Numbered from the stretch's first letter, positions 47,545 to 56,952 are shown. The stretch is DNA of 64,000 nucleotides from JAAYQA01 sp964510345 (GCA_964510345.1 CAZEBB010000003.1:1-64000), one strand, 5' to 3'. Numbers and translations are program-made. The notes: generated by a model from the sequence alone, not told the origin.

Positions 47545-50240
47545 AACTGAACATCAATGGACGCGAGTTCGAAGCGAATAAAGGGCAGACGATCTTAGAC
47601 GTGTGCGAAAGGGAAGGGATTCACATCCCGACCCTTTGCCACGACCCTCGCCTCAAACCCGGCGGAGCCTGCCGGATCTGCGTCGTAGAAGATACAAAAA
47701 AGGGTAGCTTGGTGACGGCGTGCTCGACGCTTGTTGCCGACGGCATGCAAATCGAGACGGACAATGACCGTACCTTTGCGTCTCGCAAGATGAATCTGGA
47801 CTTGCTGTTTTCCAATCACCCGAATGACTGCCTCACCTGTGGAGCGTCCGGAGCTTGCAAGCTCCAGGACTACTGCTATCAGTACGGCGTGATCGACGGA
47901 AGCTTTAGAAACGGCATCCGAAAGATGGCGCCGAAAGACGAGAGCAACCGTTTCTATACGTATGACCCGGACAAGTGCATCTTGTGCGGTAAATGCTACC
48001 GCGTCTGCAATGAGTTACAGTGCACGGACGCGATTGGGCTCTCCGAGCGCGGATTTTTCTCGAAAGTCGTCGCGCCGATGGATCAGGGATTAGAGAATTC
48101 CCGATGCGTTTCCTGCGGAAACTGCGTCGCCGTGTGCCCGACGGGAGCACTTCTCCCTAAAAAACAGAACTTCCGCTATTTCCAAGTGAAGCGTACGCGC
48201 ACCACATGTTCGTACTGCGGCGTCGGTTGCCAGATCGACATTCTGACCAAAGGCAAAGACATCGTGGGCGTAGAGCCGCACTTCGGGAAAAAAGCCAATG
48301 ACGGCTTGCTGTGCGTTAAAGGCCGTTTCTCCTGGCATTTTGTGCAGCATCCCGATCGTTTGAAAGAGCCCTTGATTCGCGATGAAAACGGAGAGTTCCG
48401 CGAAGCCTCTTGGGAGGAAGCGCTTGACCTGATCGCCAGCAAGATGAAGACGATCAAGAGCGAGTCGGGACCGGATGCCATTGCGGGCTTCAGCTCGGCT
48501 CGTTGTACCAACGAGGAAAACTATCTCTTCCAAAAACTCCTTCGCGCGGGCATCGGCACGAATAATGTCGACCACTGCGCCCGTCTCTGACACGCTTCCA
48601 CGGTTGCAGGTCTTGCGACCACATTGGGAAGCGGCGCCATGACGAACACCAACGAAGAGATCGTCGATTCCGACTGCATCTTCGTCATCGGCTCCAATAC
48701 GACGGAAAACCACCCCGTACTGGGTACGCGAATGATTCGCGCACACAGAAAAGGGGCGAAGCTCATCGTCGCCGACCCGAGGCGGATTCCGTTGGCGGAT
48801 GAAGCCGACCTCTACCTTCCGGTTCGACCGGGCACCAATATCGCACTGATCCACGCGATGTGCAATGTCATCTTGACCGAAGGACTGGAGGATCGAAAGT
48901 ACATCGAAGAGCGTACCGAAGGTTTCGAATTCTTCGAAGAGACGATTAAAAAATACACACCTGAATATGCGGAAACCATCACCGGTGTACCGGCAGACGA
49001 CATCCGCACCGCCGCCAGATGGTATGCGGAAGCGAATGCCGCAGGCATCTACTACGCGATGGGCATCACCCAGCACACGAGGGGAACTCACGGGGTAATG
49101 TCCTTGTCAAACCTCGCCTTGCTGACCGGAAATATCGGGAAATACGGTGCGGGCATCAACCCGCTGCGCGGACAAAACAATGTACAGGGCGCCTGCGATA
49201 TGGGTTGCCTGCCGTCTGACTTGCCCGGATACCAAAAAGTCATCAAACCCGCCGTCATCGAGAAATTCGAAGAGGCGTGGGGCGCTAAGCTCTCGCCGAA
49301 AGTTGGGCTCACCTTGCCGGAAATCATCAACGGCTTAGCGGACGATTCCGTGCGCATGCTGTACGTGTTCGGTGAAAACCCGGTCGTCTCAGACCCCGAC
49401 ACCAATCACGTCATCCACGCATTGGAACACGCAGAGTTCGTGGTCGTACAGGACCTGTTCATCACGGAAACCGCGCAATATGCGGACGTCATCTTACCGG
49501 CTGCATCGTTTGCCGAGAAAGACGGTACCTTCACGAACACCGAGCGCCGCGTACAGCGCGTTCGCCAGGTCATTCGACCGGTGGGCAACAGCTGGCCGGA
49601 TTGGAAGATCTTCTGCGAGCTGTTGGAACGAGTCGGTATCCCGGCGAATTATCGCAACCCGTCCGAGATTATGGACGAGATCGCAACGGTCACACCGTCC
49701 TATGGCGGAATCTCCTATGCGCGCATCGAAGACGAGGGCATCCAATGGCCTTGTCCGACTCCGGACCATCCAGGTACGCCGATTCTCCACACCCAGGCGA
49801 TCTCCAGAGGTCGCGGGCTGTTTGGAGACTTTGAATACGAAGATCCGTTTGAGATCGTCAGCAATGAGTACCCGTATGTGCTGACGACCGGCCGAATCCT
49901 GTGGCATTATCATACGCGCACGATGACCGGAAAGACACAGGCGATCAACGAGATTGCCGGACAATCGTATGTGGAGATCCATCCGGAAGATGCCAGCAAG
50001 CTGGAGATTCAAGACGGCGACGCGGTCATCATCAGCTCAAGACGCGGAAGTATCGAGACCGTGGCGCGCGTCACGGATCGTATCGAGCCCGAGATCTTAT
50101 TTATCCCGTTCCACTTTGCGCAAGGCGCGAATGTGCTCACGCACAGCTCGCTTGACCCCCTTGCGAAGATCCCTGAGCTCAAAGTGGCAGCGGTGACCAT
50201 CCGAAAGAAAGGACAAGCGGATGAACGCAGAGTATGCTAA
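47541..50240 (+). CDS. fdhA: Formate dehydrogenase catalytic subunit, selenocysteine-containing
   Basis: Reading TGA 48588-48590 as Sec350 gives an 899-residue protein. It has a [2Fe-2S] domain, His-Cys3 HPNDCLTCGASGACKLQ, a 2[4Fe-4S] ferredoxin, the Fe4S4 domain CSYCGVGCQI...LLCVKGRFSW (~residues 223-270), the active site NVDHCARL-Sec-HASTVAGL, MGITQHTRGTHGV (~511) and a C-terminal molybdopterin dinucleotide-binding domain. The Sec-His pair equals Sec140-His141 of E. coli FdhF. Both halves are in one frame and a SECIS hairpin follows the TGA. It interconverts formate and CO2 with W or Mo bis-pterin; the tungstate genes downstream favour W. A ferritin-like gene overlaps its 3' end by 20 bp. 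Confidence 0.95.
48593..48633 (+). promoter_or_regulatory. SECIS element of fdhA
   Basis: Beginning 2 nt after the TGA, CGCTTCC (48593-48599) pairs with GGAAGCG (48627-48633). An upper stem GGTTGC/GCGACC (48602-48607, 48615-48620) closes a seven-base loop AGGTCTT. The upper stem and loop nearly copy those of E. coli fdhF, where the GGUCU loop is bound by SelB. Confidence 0.93.
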
Positions 50241-50730
50241 TATTTTGAAATATGCGATGCGCATGGAAAAAGAAGGCGCCGAGTTCTTCTTGACGCAGAG
50301 CAAAAGATTCCAAGACGCGACGACGAAACGACTGTTTGAGAAACTGGCGGTCATCGAAGAGTCTCACTACGATTATCTGCAACAGCAGTTGAATCACTAC
50401 ACTGAGGGCAATCTTACGACGGAGGATATCCCGCAGGAGATGATGGATCAGACGGAAGCGGCGATCTTTTCGTCCCGAGCGGAGAGCGAGCACCTGAACA
50501 CCACGCTCGTCGAAAGCGACACGCCGGATATCACCGTGCTTCGCATGGCCTATCTGATCGAAAAAGATTTTGCCGAGTTTTACGAGAACGCCAGGGACTA
50601 TGTGGAAGACGAAAGCCTCAAGGCGCTCTTCACACAGCTGTCTGACTGGGAAAAAGGGCATGAGTCGCTGTTTAAGAGAGAGTATCAGCGCCTCATGAAG
50701 GAGTATATGACCCTCCCTTGGGGCGGTTAA
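50221..50730 (+). CDS. Ferritin-like (rubrerythrin-family) diiron protein
   Basis: The 169-residue four-helix protein has Glu/His ligands in MRMEKEGAEFF (~residue 16), IEESHYDYL (ExxH, ~47), IEKDFAEFYENA (~115) and WEKGHESLF (ExxH, ~147), giving a diiron site; no C-terminal rubredoxin domain is present. Its start lies within the last 20 bp of fdhA and its stop is 1 nt before mobA. Such proteins often occur beside formate dehydrogenases and may protect oxygen-labile clusters or remove peroxide. Confidence 0.82.
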   Translation: MNAEYANILKYAMRMEKEGAEFFLTQSKRFQDATTKRLFEKLAVIEESHYDYLQQQLNHYTEGNLTTEDIPQEMMDQTEAAIFSSRAESEHLNTTLVESDTPDITVLRMAYLIEKDFAEFYENARDYVEDESLKALFTQLSDWEKGHESLFKREYQRLMKEYMTLPWGG

Positions 50731-50731
50731 G

Positions 50732-51337
50732 ATGAGATTTGGAACGGCGATTCTCTTGGCGGGCGGTAAGAGCCTGCGGATGGGCTTTGACAAACAGAGC
50801 ATCCGCGTGGACGACCGATACCTCGTTCAAGAGGTCGCCCTTTCTCTTTGTGAGGACTTTTCGCAGATCATCGTCGTCACGAACGAGCCCTCGTACTACG
50901 AAGGGTTGCCCGTCGAGATCACCCGAGACATCTTGCCGTCCGAAGGGCCCTTAAGCGGCATCCATGCGGGGCTCACGTATGCCAAGGCTGAGTACTCCTT
51001 CGTGCTCGCCTGCGACATGCCGTACTATTTGAAAGCCTATGCGGATCGCATGAAAGAGGAGATCGCACCCGGTTCTACGGGCATTTTGACCGCGTACCCG
51101 AATGGGCGAATCGAGCCCTTTCACGCCTTCTACCACAGGAGCCTGGTGCAACCGATCGAAGAGGGCTTGCGAAGCGGCATTCGAAAGATTCGCGTGATCA
51201 CCGACGCTCAAGGTGTGCAGTCCCTGCCGATCGAACTCGCAAAAGAGTACAGTGAAGATCTTTTGATGTTTCAAAACTTGAATACGCAAGAGGAGCTGGA
51301 AGCATTCTTGCGTACGCGAAGCCGGCAAATAGAGTAA
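50732..51337 (+). CDS. mobA: Molybdenum cofactor guanylyltransferase
   Basis: The 201-residue nucleotidyltransferase adds GMP to the metal pterin to give the dinucleotide form needed by FdhA. The N-terminal AILLAGGKSLRMGFDKQ (GTP loop), the SEGPLSGIHAGL (~residue 70) and LACDMPYY (~90) segments are typical. It starts 1 nt after the ferritin-like gene and is likely in the same transcript as fdhA. Confidence 0.9.
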   Translation: MRFGTAILLAGGKSLRMGFDKQSIRVDDRYLVQEVALSLCEDFSQIIVVTNEPSYYEGLPVEITRDILPSEGPLSGIHAGLTYAKAEYSFVLACDMPYYLKAYADRMKEEIAPGSTGILTAYPNGRIEPFHAFYHRSLVQPIEEGLRSGIRKIRVITDAQGVQSLPIELAKEYSEDLLMFQNLNTQEELEAFLRTRSRQIE

Positions 51338-51338
51338 C

Positions 51339-51367
51339 TTGCTTACGATATCGCAATTCGTTACAAT
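51339..51367 (+). promoter_or_regulatory. Promoter before the riboswitch and tupABC
   Basis: TTGCTT (51339-51344), a 17-nt spacer and TACAAT (51362-51367) would start a transcript near 51374. A perfect GGCTGAC-AAT-GTCAGCC hairpin (51383-51399) comes first, then the riboswitch. Confidence 0.6.
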
Positions 51368-51400
51368 GAAAGAGTAGTCATCGGCTGACAATGTCAGCCA

Positions 51401-51541
51401 CTCGTATCGAATCGGTGCGCCTGTCGCTACGGCCATGGCGTCCGATCTATAGGTTGTTTTAGAAATGAAACAGCCTCCCGTGTTTGGAAAGAGACGAGCT
51501 CACACCCGTCTTTTCCCGCGCGAAAAAACGAAAGGGGAAAG
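51401..51541 (+). promoter_or_regulatory. Moco/Tuco riboswitch controlling tupA translation
   Basis: The 3' part GCCTCCCGTGTTTGGAAAG (51473-51491) matches the conserved 3' segment of the Moco RNA motif known from the E. coli moaA leader. It is preceded by the same kind of hairpin with an AGAAATG loop: GGTTGTTT (51452-51459) with AAACAGCC (51468-51475). CTCGT (51401-51405) and ACGAG (51494-51498) close the aptamer. It is about 40 nt shorter than the E. coli form, as reported for Tuco versions lacking P3. CTTTTCCC (51510-51517) can pair with GGGGAAAG (51534-51541), the tupA ribosome-binding site, giving a translational switch. Confidence 0.82.
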
Positions 51542-51544
51542 AGA

Positions 51545-52486
51545 ATGAAAAGAAACAAATGGACAATGCTCGCGCTCATGTTAGCTCTCGTACTGATGTT
51601 GGCAGCATGCGGCGGCGGAGCTACGACAGAAGCGGCGACAGAAGCCGGAACCGAGGCGGTCACAGAAGCAGCGACCGAAGCATCGGCAGCCACGGAAGCT
51701 GCGGCAACAGAAGCTTCCAAAGGAGAGATCATCCTCTCGACGACCACCAGTACCGAAGACTCCGGTCTGTTAGATGCAATTCTTCCGGACTTCACGGCGA
51801 AGACCGGCTACGGCGTGAAAGTCGTCGCGGTTGGAACCGGAGCGGCGCTGCAAAACGGACGTGACGGCAATGCCGACGTGCTCCTCGTGCACGCGAAAGC
51901 CAGTGAAGAAGAATTTGTCGCAGACGGCGCGGGTGTCGAACGCTTTGACGTCATGTACAACGACTATATCATCGTCGGACCCGCTGATGATCCTGCGGCT
52001 CTGAAAGCAGAATTTGGCGCAGACGCGATCGGTGCGCTGAAAAAGCTGATGGAATCCAAAACCGCATTCGTCTCCCGTGGCGATGATTCCGGTACACATA
52101 AGAAAGAGTTGGCAATTTGGAAGCAAGTGGGCGTCGAAGATCCCGCTGCCGACGCGAGCAATGCTGACTGGTATACATCCGCCGGAAAAGGCATGGGCGA
52201 TGTACTGACCATGGCATCCGAGCTCAAGGCGTACACATTAGCTGACCGCGCCACCTATTTGAGCATGAAAGACAAACTGGAACTGGAAGTCGTCGTTGAA
52301 GGCGCCTCCGACCTATTGAACCAATACGGCGTCATCGCTGTATCACCCACCGTTTCCGACAAGATCAACACCGAAGGCGCACAAGCCTTTGTCGACTGGA
52401 TCCTGAGCCCGGAAACCCAAGGTCTCATCGGTGAATACGGCGTGAAAGAATACGGAGAACCGCTCTTCACACCCAACGCGAAATAG
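51545..52486 (+). CDS. tupA: Tungstate ABC transporter substrate-binding lipoprotein
   Basis: The 313-residue protein has a lipoprotein signal with lipobox LAAC (Cys ~22), an Ala/Glu/Thr linker made of repeated TEA units (~residues 27-58), and then the tungstate-binding TupA domain, beginning ILSTTTSTEDSGLLD (the TTTS loop binds the oxyanion) with VGTGAALQNGRDGNADV and SRGDDSGTHKKE later. It delivers tungstate to TupB. Control is by the riboswitch immediately upstream. Confidence 0.93.
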   Translation: MKRNKWTMLALMLALVLMLAACGGGATTEAATEAGTEAVTEAATEASAATEAAATEASKGEIILSTTTSTEDSGLLDAILPDFTAKTGYGVKVVAVGTGAALQNGRDGNADVLLVHAKASEEEFVADGAGVERFDVMYNDYIIVGPADDPAALKAEFGADAIGALKKLMESKTAFVSRGDDSGTHKKELAIWKQVGVEDPAADASNADWYTSAGKGMGDVLTMASELKAYTLADRATYLSMKDKLELEVVVEGASDLLNQYGVIAVSPTVSDKINTEGAQAFVDWILSPETQGLIGEYGVKEYGEPLFTPNAK

Positions 52487-52538
52487 CATACGGGGCAAAG
52501 CACGCTTTGCCCTTTTGTTGTCGTTGTAAGGAGTCCAT

Positions 52539-53240
52539 ATGCAGCATATCATCCAGGGGTTTCGCGAAGCGCTCATTCTGCTGACCAACTTTGACCCCGA
52601 AACCATATCCATCATCGCACTCTCCTTTCGCGTGTCCCTGACGGCGACTATCCTCGGGGCCGTTTTTTGCATTCCTGCAGGCGTGGTTTTAGGCATTACC
52701 AAGTTCAAAGGGAAGCGGGGCTTTGGGCGCCTCCTCTTTACCCTCATGAGCACCCCGTCCGTGATTGTAGGTTTGATGGTCGTGCTCGTGATCTCAAGAA
52801 ACGGTCCGCTGGGCTTTACGAATCTGCTCTATACACCCGAGGCGATGATCATCGCGCAGACGCTTTTGGTCGCGCCGCTGATCTTGGGGCTGAGCTTTTC
52901 GATGGCAAGGCAGCAGGGCAAGCGGATCGATGATGTCGGAAAGACTTTGGGAGCCGGGAGGATGCGTCGCATCTTGCTCGTGATCCGAGAATTGCGATCG
53001 GAGTGCCTCGCGCACACCATGACCGCTTTTTCGCGAGCCATCTCCGAAGTCGGCGCCGTGATGATCGTCGGCGGCAATATCAAATACCACACGCGCGTCA
53101 TGACGACCTCCATCTCCATGCTCAACTCGATGGGTGAATACCCCAAGGCGATCGCGCTGGGGATCGTGCTCTTTTTGATCTCTCTCGTCATCAACTCGAT
53201 TGTGTACACCTTTCAGGAGGCGCCGTCCTATGAGAATTGA
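52539..53240 (+). CDS. tupB: Tungstate ABC transporter permease
   Basis: The 233-residue protein has five to six membrane helices and the permease loop around KTLGAGRMRRILLVIRELRS plus AFSRAISEVGAVMIVGGNI, typical of TupB/ModB-like transporters. AAGGAG precedes the ATG. It lies 52 nt after tupA and overlaps tupC by 11 bp. Confidence 0.92.
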   Translation: MQHIIQGFREALILLTNFDPETISIIALSFRVSLTATILGAVFCIPAGVVLGITKFKGKRGFGRLLFTLMSTPSVIVGLMVVLVISRNGPLGFTNLLYTPEAMIIAQTLLVAPLILGLSFSMARQQGKRIDDVGKTLGAGRMRRILLVIRELRSECLAHTMTAFSRAISEVGAVMIVGGNIKYHTRVMTTSISMLNSMGEYPKAIALGIVLFLISLVINSIVYTFQEAPSYEN

Positions 53241-53862
53241 AGCTAAGAACATTAGAAAACAATACGGGGACAATCTCATCCTCAATTTGTCGTCTCTCAT
53301 CATTGAGAGCGGCGAATTTGTGGGCATGGTGGGCGAGAACGGCACAGGGAAATCGACTTTACTACATATTATTGCCGGCTTGGACACCAATTTTGAGGGA
53401 AGCGTGACCTATGATGGGGAACCCCTGCAAGAACGGGTACAAAGGGAGATAACGCTCGTCATGCAAAAGCCGTATATGTTCTCCCGCAGTGTGCGGCAAA
53501 ACTTGGCGTATCCGTTGGCCGTGCGCGGGCTTTCAAAAGAAGAAATCGCTCAGCGCACCACAGAGACGGCAGAGCGCTTCGGTCTTACACCGCTGATGGA
53601 ACAGCGAGCCGACCGCCTGTCCGGCGGGGAGATGCAAAAACTCAATCTTGCGCGTGCGGTGATCTTTTCGCCGAGACTATTGATGCTCGATGAACCGACA
53701 GCCAATGTCGACCGCGCATTCACGGAGAAGATTGAGGAGTCGCTGCGCGATTACCATAAAGATAATACGATGATTCTGGTCACCCACTCCGCCGAACAGG
53801 CGCATCGCCTCTGCGATCGGGTGATTCGATTACAGAGAGGTACCGATTATGAAATACTTTAA
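53230..53862 (+). CDS. tupC: Tungstate ABC transporter ATP-binding protein
   Basis: The 210-residue ATPase has Walker A GENGTGKST (~residue 37), Q-loop VMQKPYMF, signature LSGGEMQKLNLARA (~133), Walker B LLMLDEPTANVD and switch His VTHSAEQ. It is short, without the C-terminal regulatory domain of ModC. ATG 53230 is used; the frame to 53200 lies inside tupB. Its stop overlaps moeA by 14 bp, tying metal import to metal insertion. Confidence 0.92.
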   Translation: MRIEAKNIRKQYGDNLILNLSSLIIESGEFVGMVGENGTGKSTLLHIIAGLDTNFEGSVTYDGEPLQERVQREITLVMQKPYMFSRSVRQNLAYPLAVRGLSKEEIAQRTTETAERFGLTPLMEQRADRLSGGEMQKLNLARAVIFSPRLLMLDEPTANVDRAFTEKIEESLRDYHKDNTMILVTHSAEQAHRLCDRVIRLQRGTDYEIL

Positions 53863-55072
53863 GACCGTCGAAGTGGATGAGGCGGTAGAAAAAATGCTGG
53901 CGATAAGCCGCGGCCAAACTTTGAGGGAAGAGACAGTAAAGCTTTCTGAGGCATCCGGCCGGATCCTCGCAAGTGACTTACCGGCTCCGTATGACCTTCC
54001 CTCGTTTCGGAGGAGCACGGTCGACGGCTACGCGGTTTGCGCGAGCGACACCAACGGCGCATCCGAGAGTATGCCGACGATGCTCCGCTATTTGGGCGAG
54101 GTGCGCATGGGCGAAGAAGCGACACAAAGGGTAGAACCCGGTACTTGCGTGTATGTGCCGACCGGGGGCATGGTGCCGGATGGAGCCGATGGCATGCTGA
54201 TGATCGAATACGCAAAAGACATGGGCGACCTGCGCCTCTGCTATAAGAGCGTCGCGGTCAACGACCATATGGTCTTGCCGGGAGAAGACGCCCAAAAAGG
54301 GGAAGCGCTTTTGAAAAAAGGGATGCGCCTAAGCCCCGGAGCCATCGGTATGGCGTCGGCATTATCCTATTTTGAAGTGCCCGTGCTCTGTCGCCCGACG
54401 TTTTCGATTCTCTCCACCGGTGACGAGATTGCGGAAGAAGAGGAAGAGCTGACGTTTGGGAAGATTCGGGACATAAACACCTATACTTTGGAGGCGATGA
54501 TCGCGGATCTCGGAGGGACCGTCGTATCCAAGCGCCTGCTGCGCGATCACAAGCAGGGGCTGAGCGACGCCGTCCGCGAAGAGGCGGAGCGGTCAGATTT
54601 CGTGCTACTCTCCGGGGGGAGCAGTGTCGGCACGAGAGACTATACGTCCGACGCGATTGAAGCACTGTCCGGAGGCGAACTCCTGTTCCACGGGCTGAAT
54701 ATCAAGCCGGGCAAACCTACTTTAGCGGGGTACGCTGAAGGTACGTGGGTGATCGGGCTACCGGGGCACCCGGTGTCGGCGATGCTGGTCTTTCAAGAAC
54801 TGATCACCCCATATTGGAAAGAGACCTATGGCGAGGTAAGAGAACCGGCTCGTCGCGTGGCGACGCTGTCGGAGAATATGCCGTCGTCCCCCGGAAAGCG
54901 CACGATCCAGATGGTCACGCTGTTTTGGGACGGCGAGCGCTGGATGGCAAAGCCGTTTTACAGCAGCTCGGCGTTTATCAGCCAATTTGTACGGGCGGAC
55001 GGGTTTATCGTGCTGCCGAAGGAAAAAGAAGGCCTCTATAAAGGCGAAACGGTCGAGGTGGAATTATTATGA
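53849..55072 (+). CDS. moeA: Molybdopterin molybdotransferase
   Basis: The 407-residue protein inserts molybdate or tungstate into adenylylated pterin. It has SFRRSTVDGYAV (~residue 52), FSILSTGDEI (~182), LSGGSSVGTRDYT (~253), KPGKPTLAG (~288) and GLPGHPVSAMLVF (~304), with the C-terminal MoeA domain IV. It overlaps tupC upstream and the MoeA-PBP gene downstream by four bases, forming one operon. Confidence 0.92.
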   Translation: MKYFKTVEVDEAVEKMLAISRGQTLREETVKLSEASGRILASDLPAPYDLPSFRRSTVDGYAVCASDTNGASESMPTMLRYLGEVRMGEEATQRVEPGTCVYVPTGGMVPDGADGMLMIEYAKDMGDLRLCYKSVAVNDHMVLPGEDAQKGEALLKKGMRLSPGAIGMASALSYFEVPVLCRPTFSILSTGDEIAEEEEELTFGKIRDINTYTLEAMIADLGGTVVSKRLLRDHKQGLSDAVREEAERSDFVLLSGGSSVGTRDYTSDAIEALSGGELLFHGLNIKPGKPTLAGYAEGTWVIGLPGHPVSAMLVFQELITPYWKETYGEVREPARRVATLSENMPSSPGKRTIQMVTLFWDGERWMAKPFYSSSAFISQFVRADGFIVLPKEKEGLYKGETVEVELL

Positions 55073-56952
55073 TCCAAAGAAATACCTATATTGAAAATAC
55101 AGAACTGGAAACGGCACGGCGTACGTTTTTAGATGAACTTGTGCTGACCCCGAAAACAGAAACCGTCCCCGTACGCGAGTCACGTGGCCGCGTGAGTGTA
55201 CGCGCCGTGTTTGCCGCGTGCTCCTCTCCCGGTTATCACGCCGCGGCGATGGACGGGATTGCGGTATTGGCAAAGAGCACGCATGCGGCACGGCCCGGTG
55301 AAGGCCTGCTGCTCGTGGAAGGTGCGGACTTCTCGTATATCAACACCGGCAACCCCATCCCCAAGGGGATGGACGCGGTGATCATGATTGAAGACGTCGT
55401 CGATGAAGGCGACGGTCGCGTGCGCATCCACGCGCCGGCATCGACATGGCAGCACGTGCGCCCCATCGGCGAGGATATCGTGGAAACCGAGATGATCATT
55501 CCCGGTCGCCACACCGTGAGGCCGGTGGATGTCGGCGCGTTGTTGGCCGGTGGGATCGAAGAGATTGAGGTGTATCAGAAACCGGTCATCGGGATCATGC
55601 CGACAGGCTCCGAGATCGTCGAGCACGCGAGAGACGTCGGGGTCGGCGCGATCTTAGATAGCAATTCGTGGATGTTTCAAGGGTTGGTAGAAGAAGCGGG
55701 CGGTGTCGCGAAACGACTGGCGCCCATCCCCGACGACTTTGATCTCATCGAACAGACGCTGGTGCGACTGGCAAGAGAGTGCGATGTCGTGCTGATCGGT
55801 GCGGGAAGCTCCGCGGGCAGCAAAGACTTTACGCGCGCGGTTATCGAAAAAGCGGGGCGCCTGATCCTCCACGGCGTCGCCATCAAGCCGGGGAAGCCCA
55901 CGGTGTTGGGCGTGATTGGAGAGACGCCGATCATCGGGATGCCGGGGTATCCGGTGTCGGCTTTCGTGAGCTTTCGCGAGTTTGTCGAGCCGGTACTGGC
56001 AACTCTCACCGGGCAGACGATCAAACGACAGTTCCACACGGCGACCCTTACGCAGGACATCGTCTCGTCGCTCAAGCATAAAGAATATATTCGCCTGAAC
56101 TTAGGCTTTTTACACGGCAAGTGGTTGGCCACGCCGATCAAGAGCGGCGCCGGAGTCTCTATGAGCTTGGTGCGCGCCGATGCGATCGGCATCATACCGC
56201 AAAATGTGGAGGGGCTCTCGCAGGGCGAGCCGATCGAAACCGTGTTGCTCAAGCCACTGGAAGAGGTGGAGGAGAAGCTGACGATCACGGGCTCGCACGA
56301 CGTAGTGCTCGACATCGTCGGCGATTTTCTACCGGTCACATCGACTCATGTCGGAAGCATGGGCGGAATTTTAGCGATCGCGTCCGGACAAGCGCTCCTC
56401 GCGCCGGTCCACCTGCTCGATCCGGAGTCCGGCACGTACAATGTGCCGTATATCAAAAAGTATTTGCATGAGCCGATGGCGCTGATCAAGGGCGTGCGCA
56501 GGCAGCAAGGGCTGATCGTAGCTCCGGGGAACCCGAAGGGGATGACCGGCTATGCCGACTTGGGGCGTGAAGGGCTCGTATATATCAATCGTCAGCTGGG
56601 CGCCGGTACGCGTATCCTGTTGGACTACCGGTTGAAAGAACTGGGGATCTCGAACGCGAGTATCGCTGGCTACGACAATGCGGTTACCACCCACATGAGC
56701 GTCGCCCAAGCCGTGAAATCCGGCGATGCCGATGTCGGCCTAGGTGCGTATTCCGCGGCCGTCGCCCTCGGGTTAGATTTCGTTGAAACGGACTGGGAGG
56801 AATATGACTTCCTCGTGCGCGCCGACGATCTGGAGGACCCGCGCGTGGTACGTTTTATCGAAGTGTTAAAGAATGAAGCATTCCAAGAGGCAGTGCTCGC
56901 TCGGGGAGGGTACGATCTTCATGAATCGGGACATGTCACAATCCTTACGTAA
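55069..56952 (+). CDS. MoeA fused to a periplasmic-binding-like (PBP) domain
   Basis: The 627-residue protein has a MoeA part (residues ~1-405: GYHAAAMDGIAV, IMPTGSEIV, IGAGSSAGSKDFT, KPGKPTVLG, GMPGYPVSAFV) followed by a PBP-like domain (~410-627: LTITGSHDVVLDIVGDF, VAPGNPKGM, GYDNAVTTHMSVAQAVKSGDADVGLG in part). The second domain resembles ModE-type or TupA-like metal-oxyanion or cofactor-sensing modules but has no signal peptide. It is the second MoeA homologue in the operon; in Clostridia such pairs are thought to separate steps or metals (Mo against W). Confidence 0.9.
   Translation: MIQRNTYIENTELETARRTFLDELVLTPKTETVPVRESRGRVSVRAVFAACSSPGYHAAAMDGIAVLAKSTHAARPGEGLLLVEGADFSYINTGNPIPKGMDAVIMIEDVVDEGDGRVRIHAPASTWQHVRPIGEDIVETEMIIPGRHTVRPVDVGALLAGGIEEIEVYQKPVIGIMPTGSEIVEHARDVGVGAILDSNSWMFQGLVEEAGGVAKRLAPIPDDFDLIEQTLVRLARECDVVLIGAGSSAGSKDFTRAVIEKAGRLILHGVAIKPGKPTVLGVIGETPIIGMPGYPVSAFVSFREFVEPVLATLTGQTIKRQFHTATLTQDIVSSLKHKEYIRLNLGFLHGKWLATPIKSGAGVSMSLVRADAIGIIPQNVEGLSQGEPIETVLLKPLEEVEEKLTITGSHDVVLDIVGDFLPVTSTHVGSMGGILAIASGQALLAPVHLLDPESGTYNVPYIKKYLHEPMALIKGVRRQQGLIVAPGNPKGMTGYADLGREGLVYINRQLGAGTRILLDYRLKELGISNASIAGYDNAVTTHMSVAQAVKSGDADVGLGAYSAAVALGLDFVETDWEEYDFLVRADDLEDPRVVRFIEVLKNEAFQEAVLARGGYDLHESGHVTILT

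Noticed and set aside
48588..48590. Nonsense mutation or frameshift splitting fdhA
   Set aside because: Both halves are in the same frame, the TGA is exactly at the known Sec position before His, and a SECIS hairpin follows.
51383..51399. Terminator before the riboswitch
   Set aside because: The GGCTGAC/GTCAGCC hairpin is perfect but is followed by ACTCGTATCG, not a T tract.
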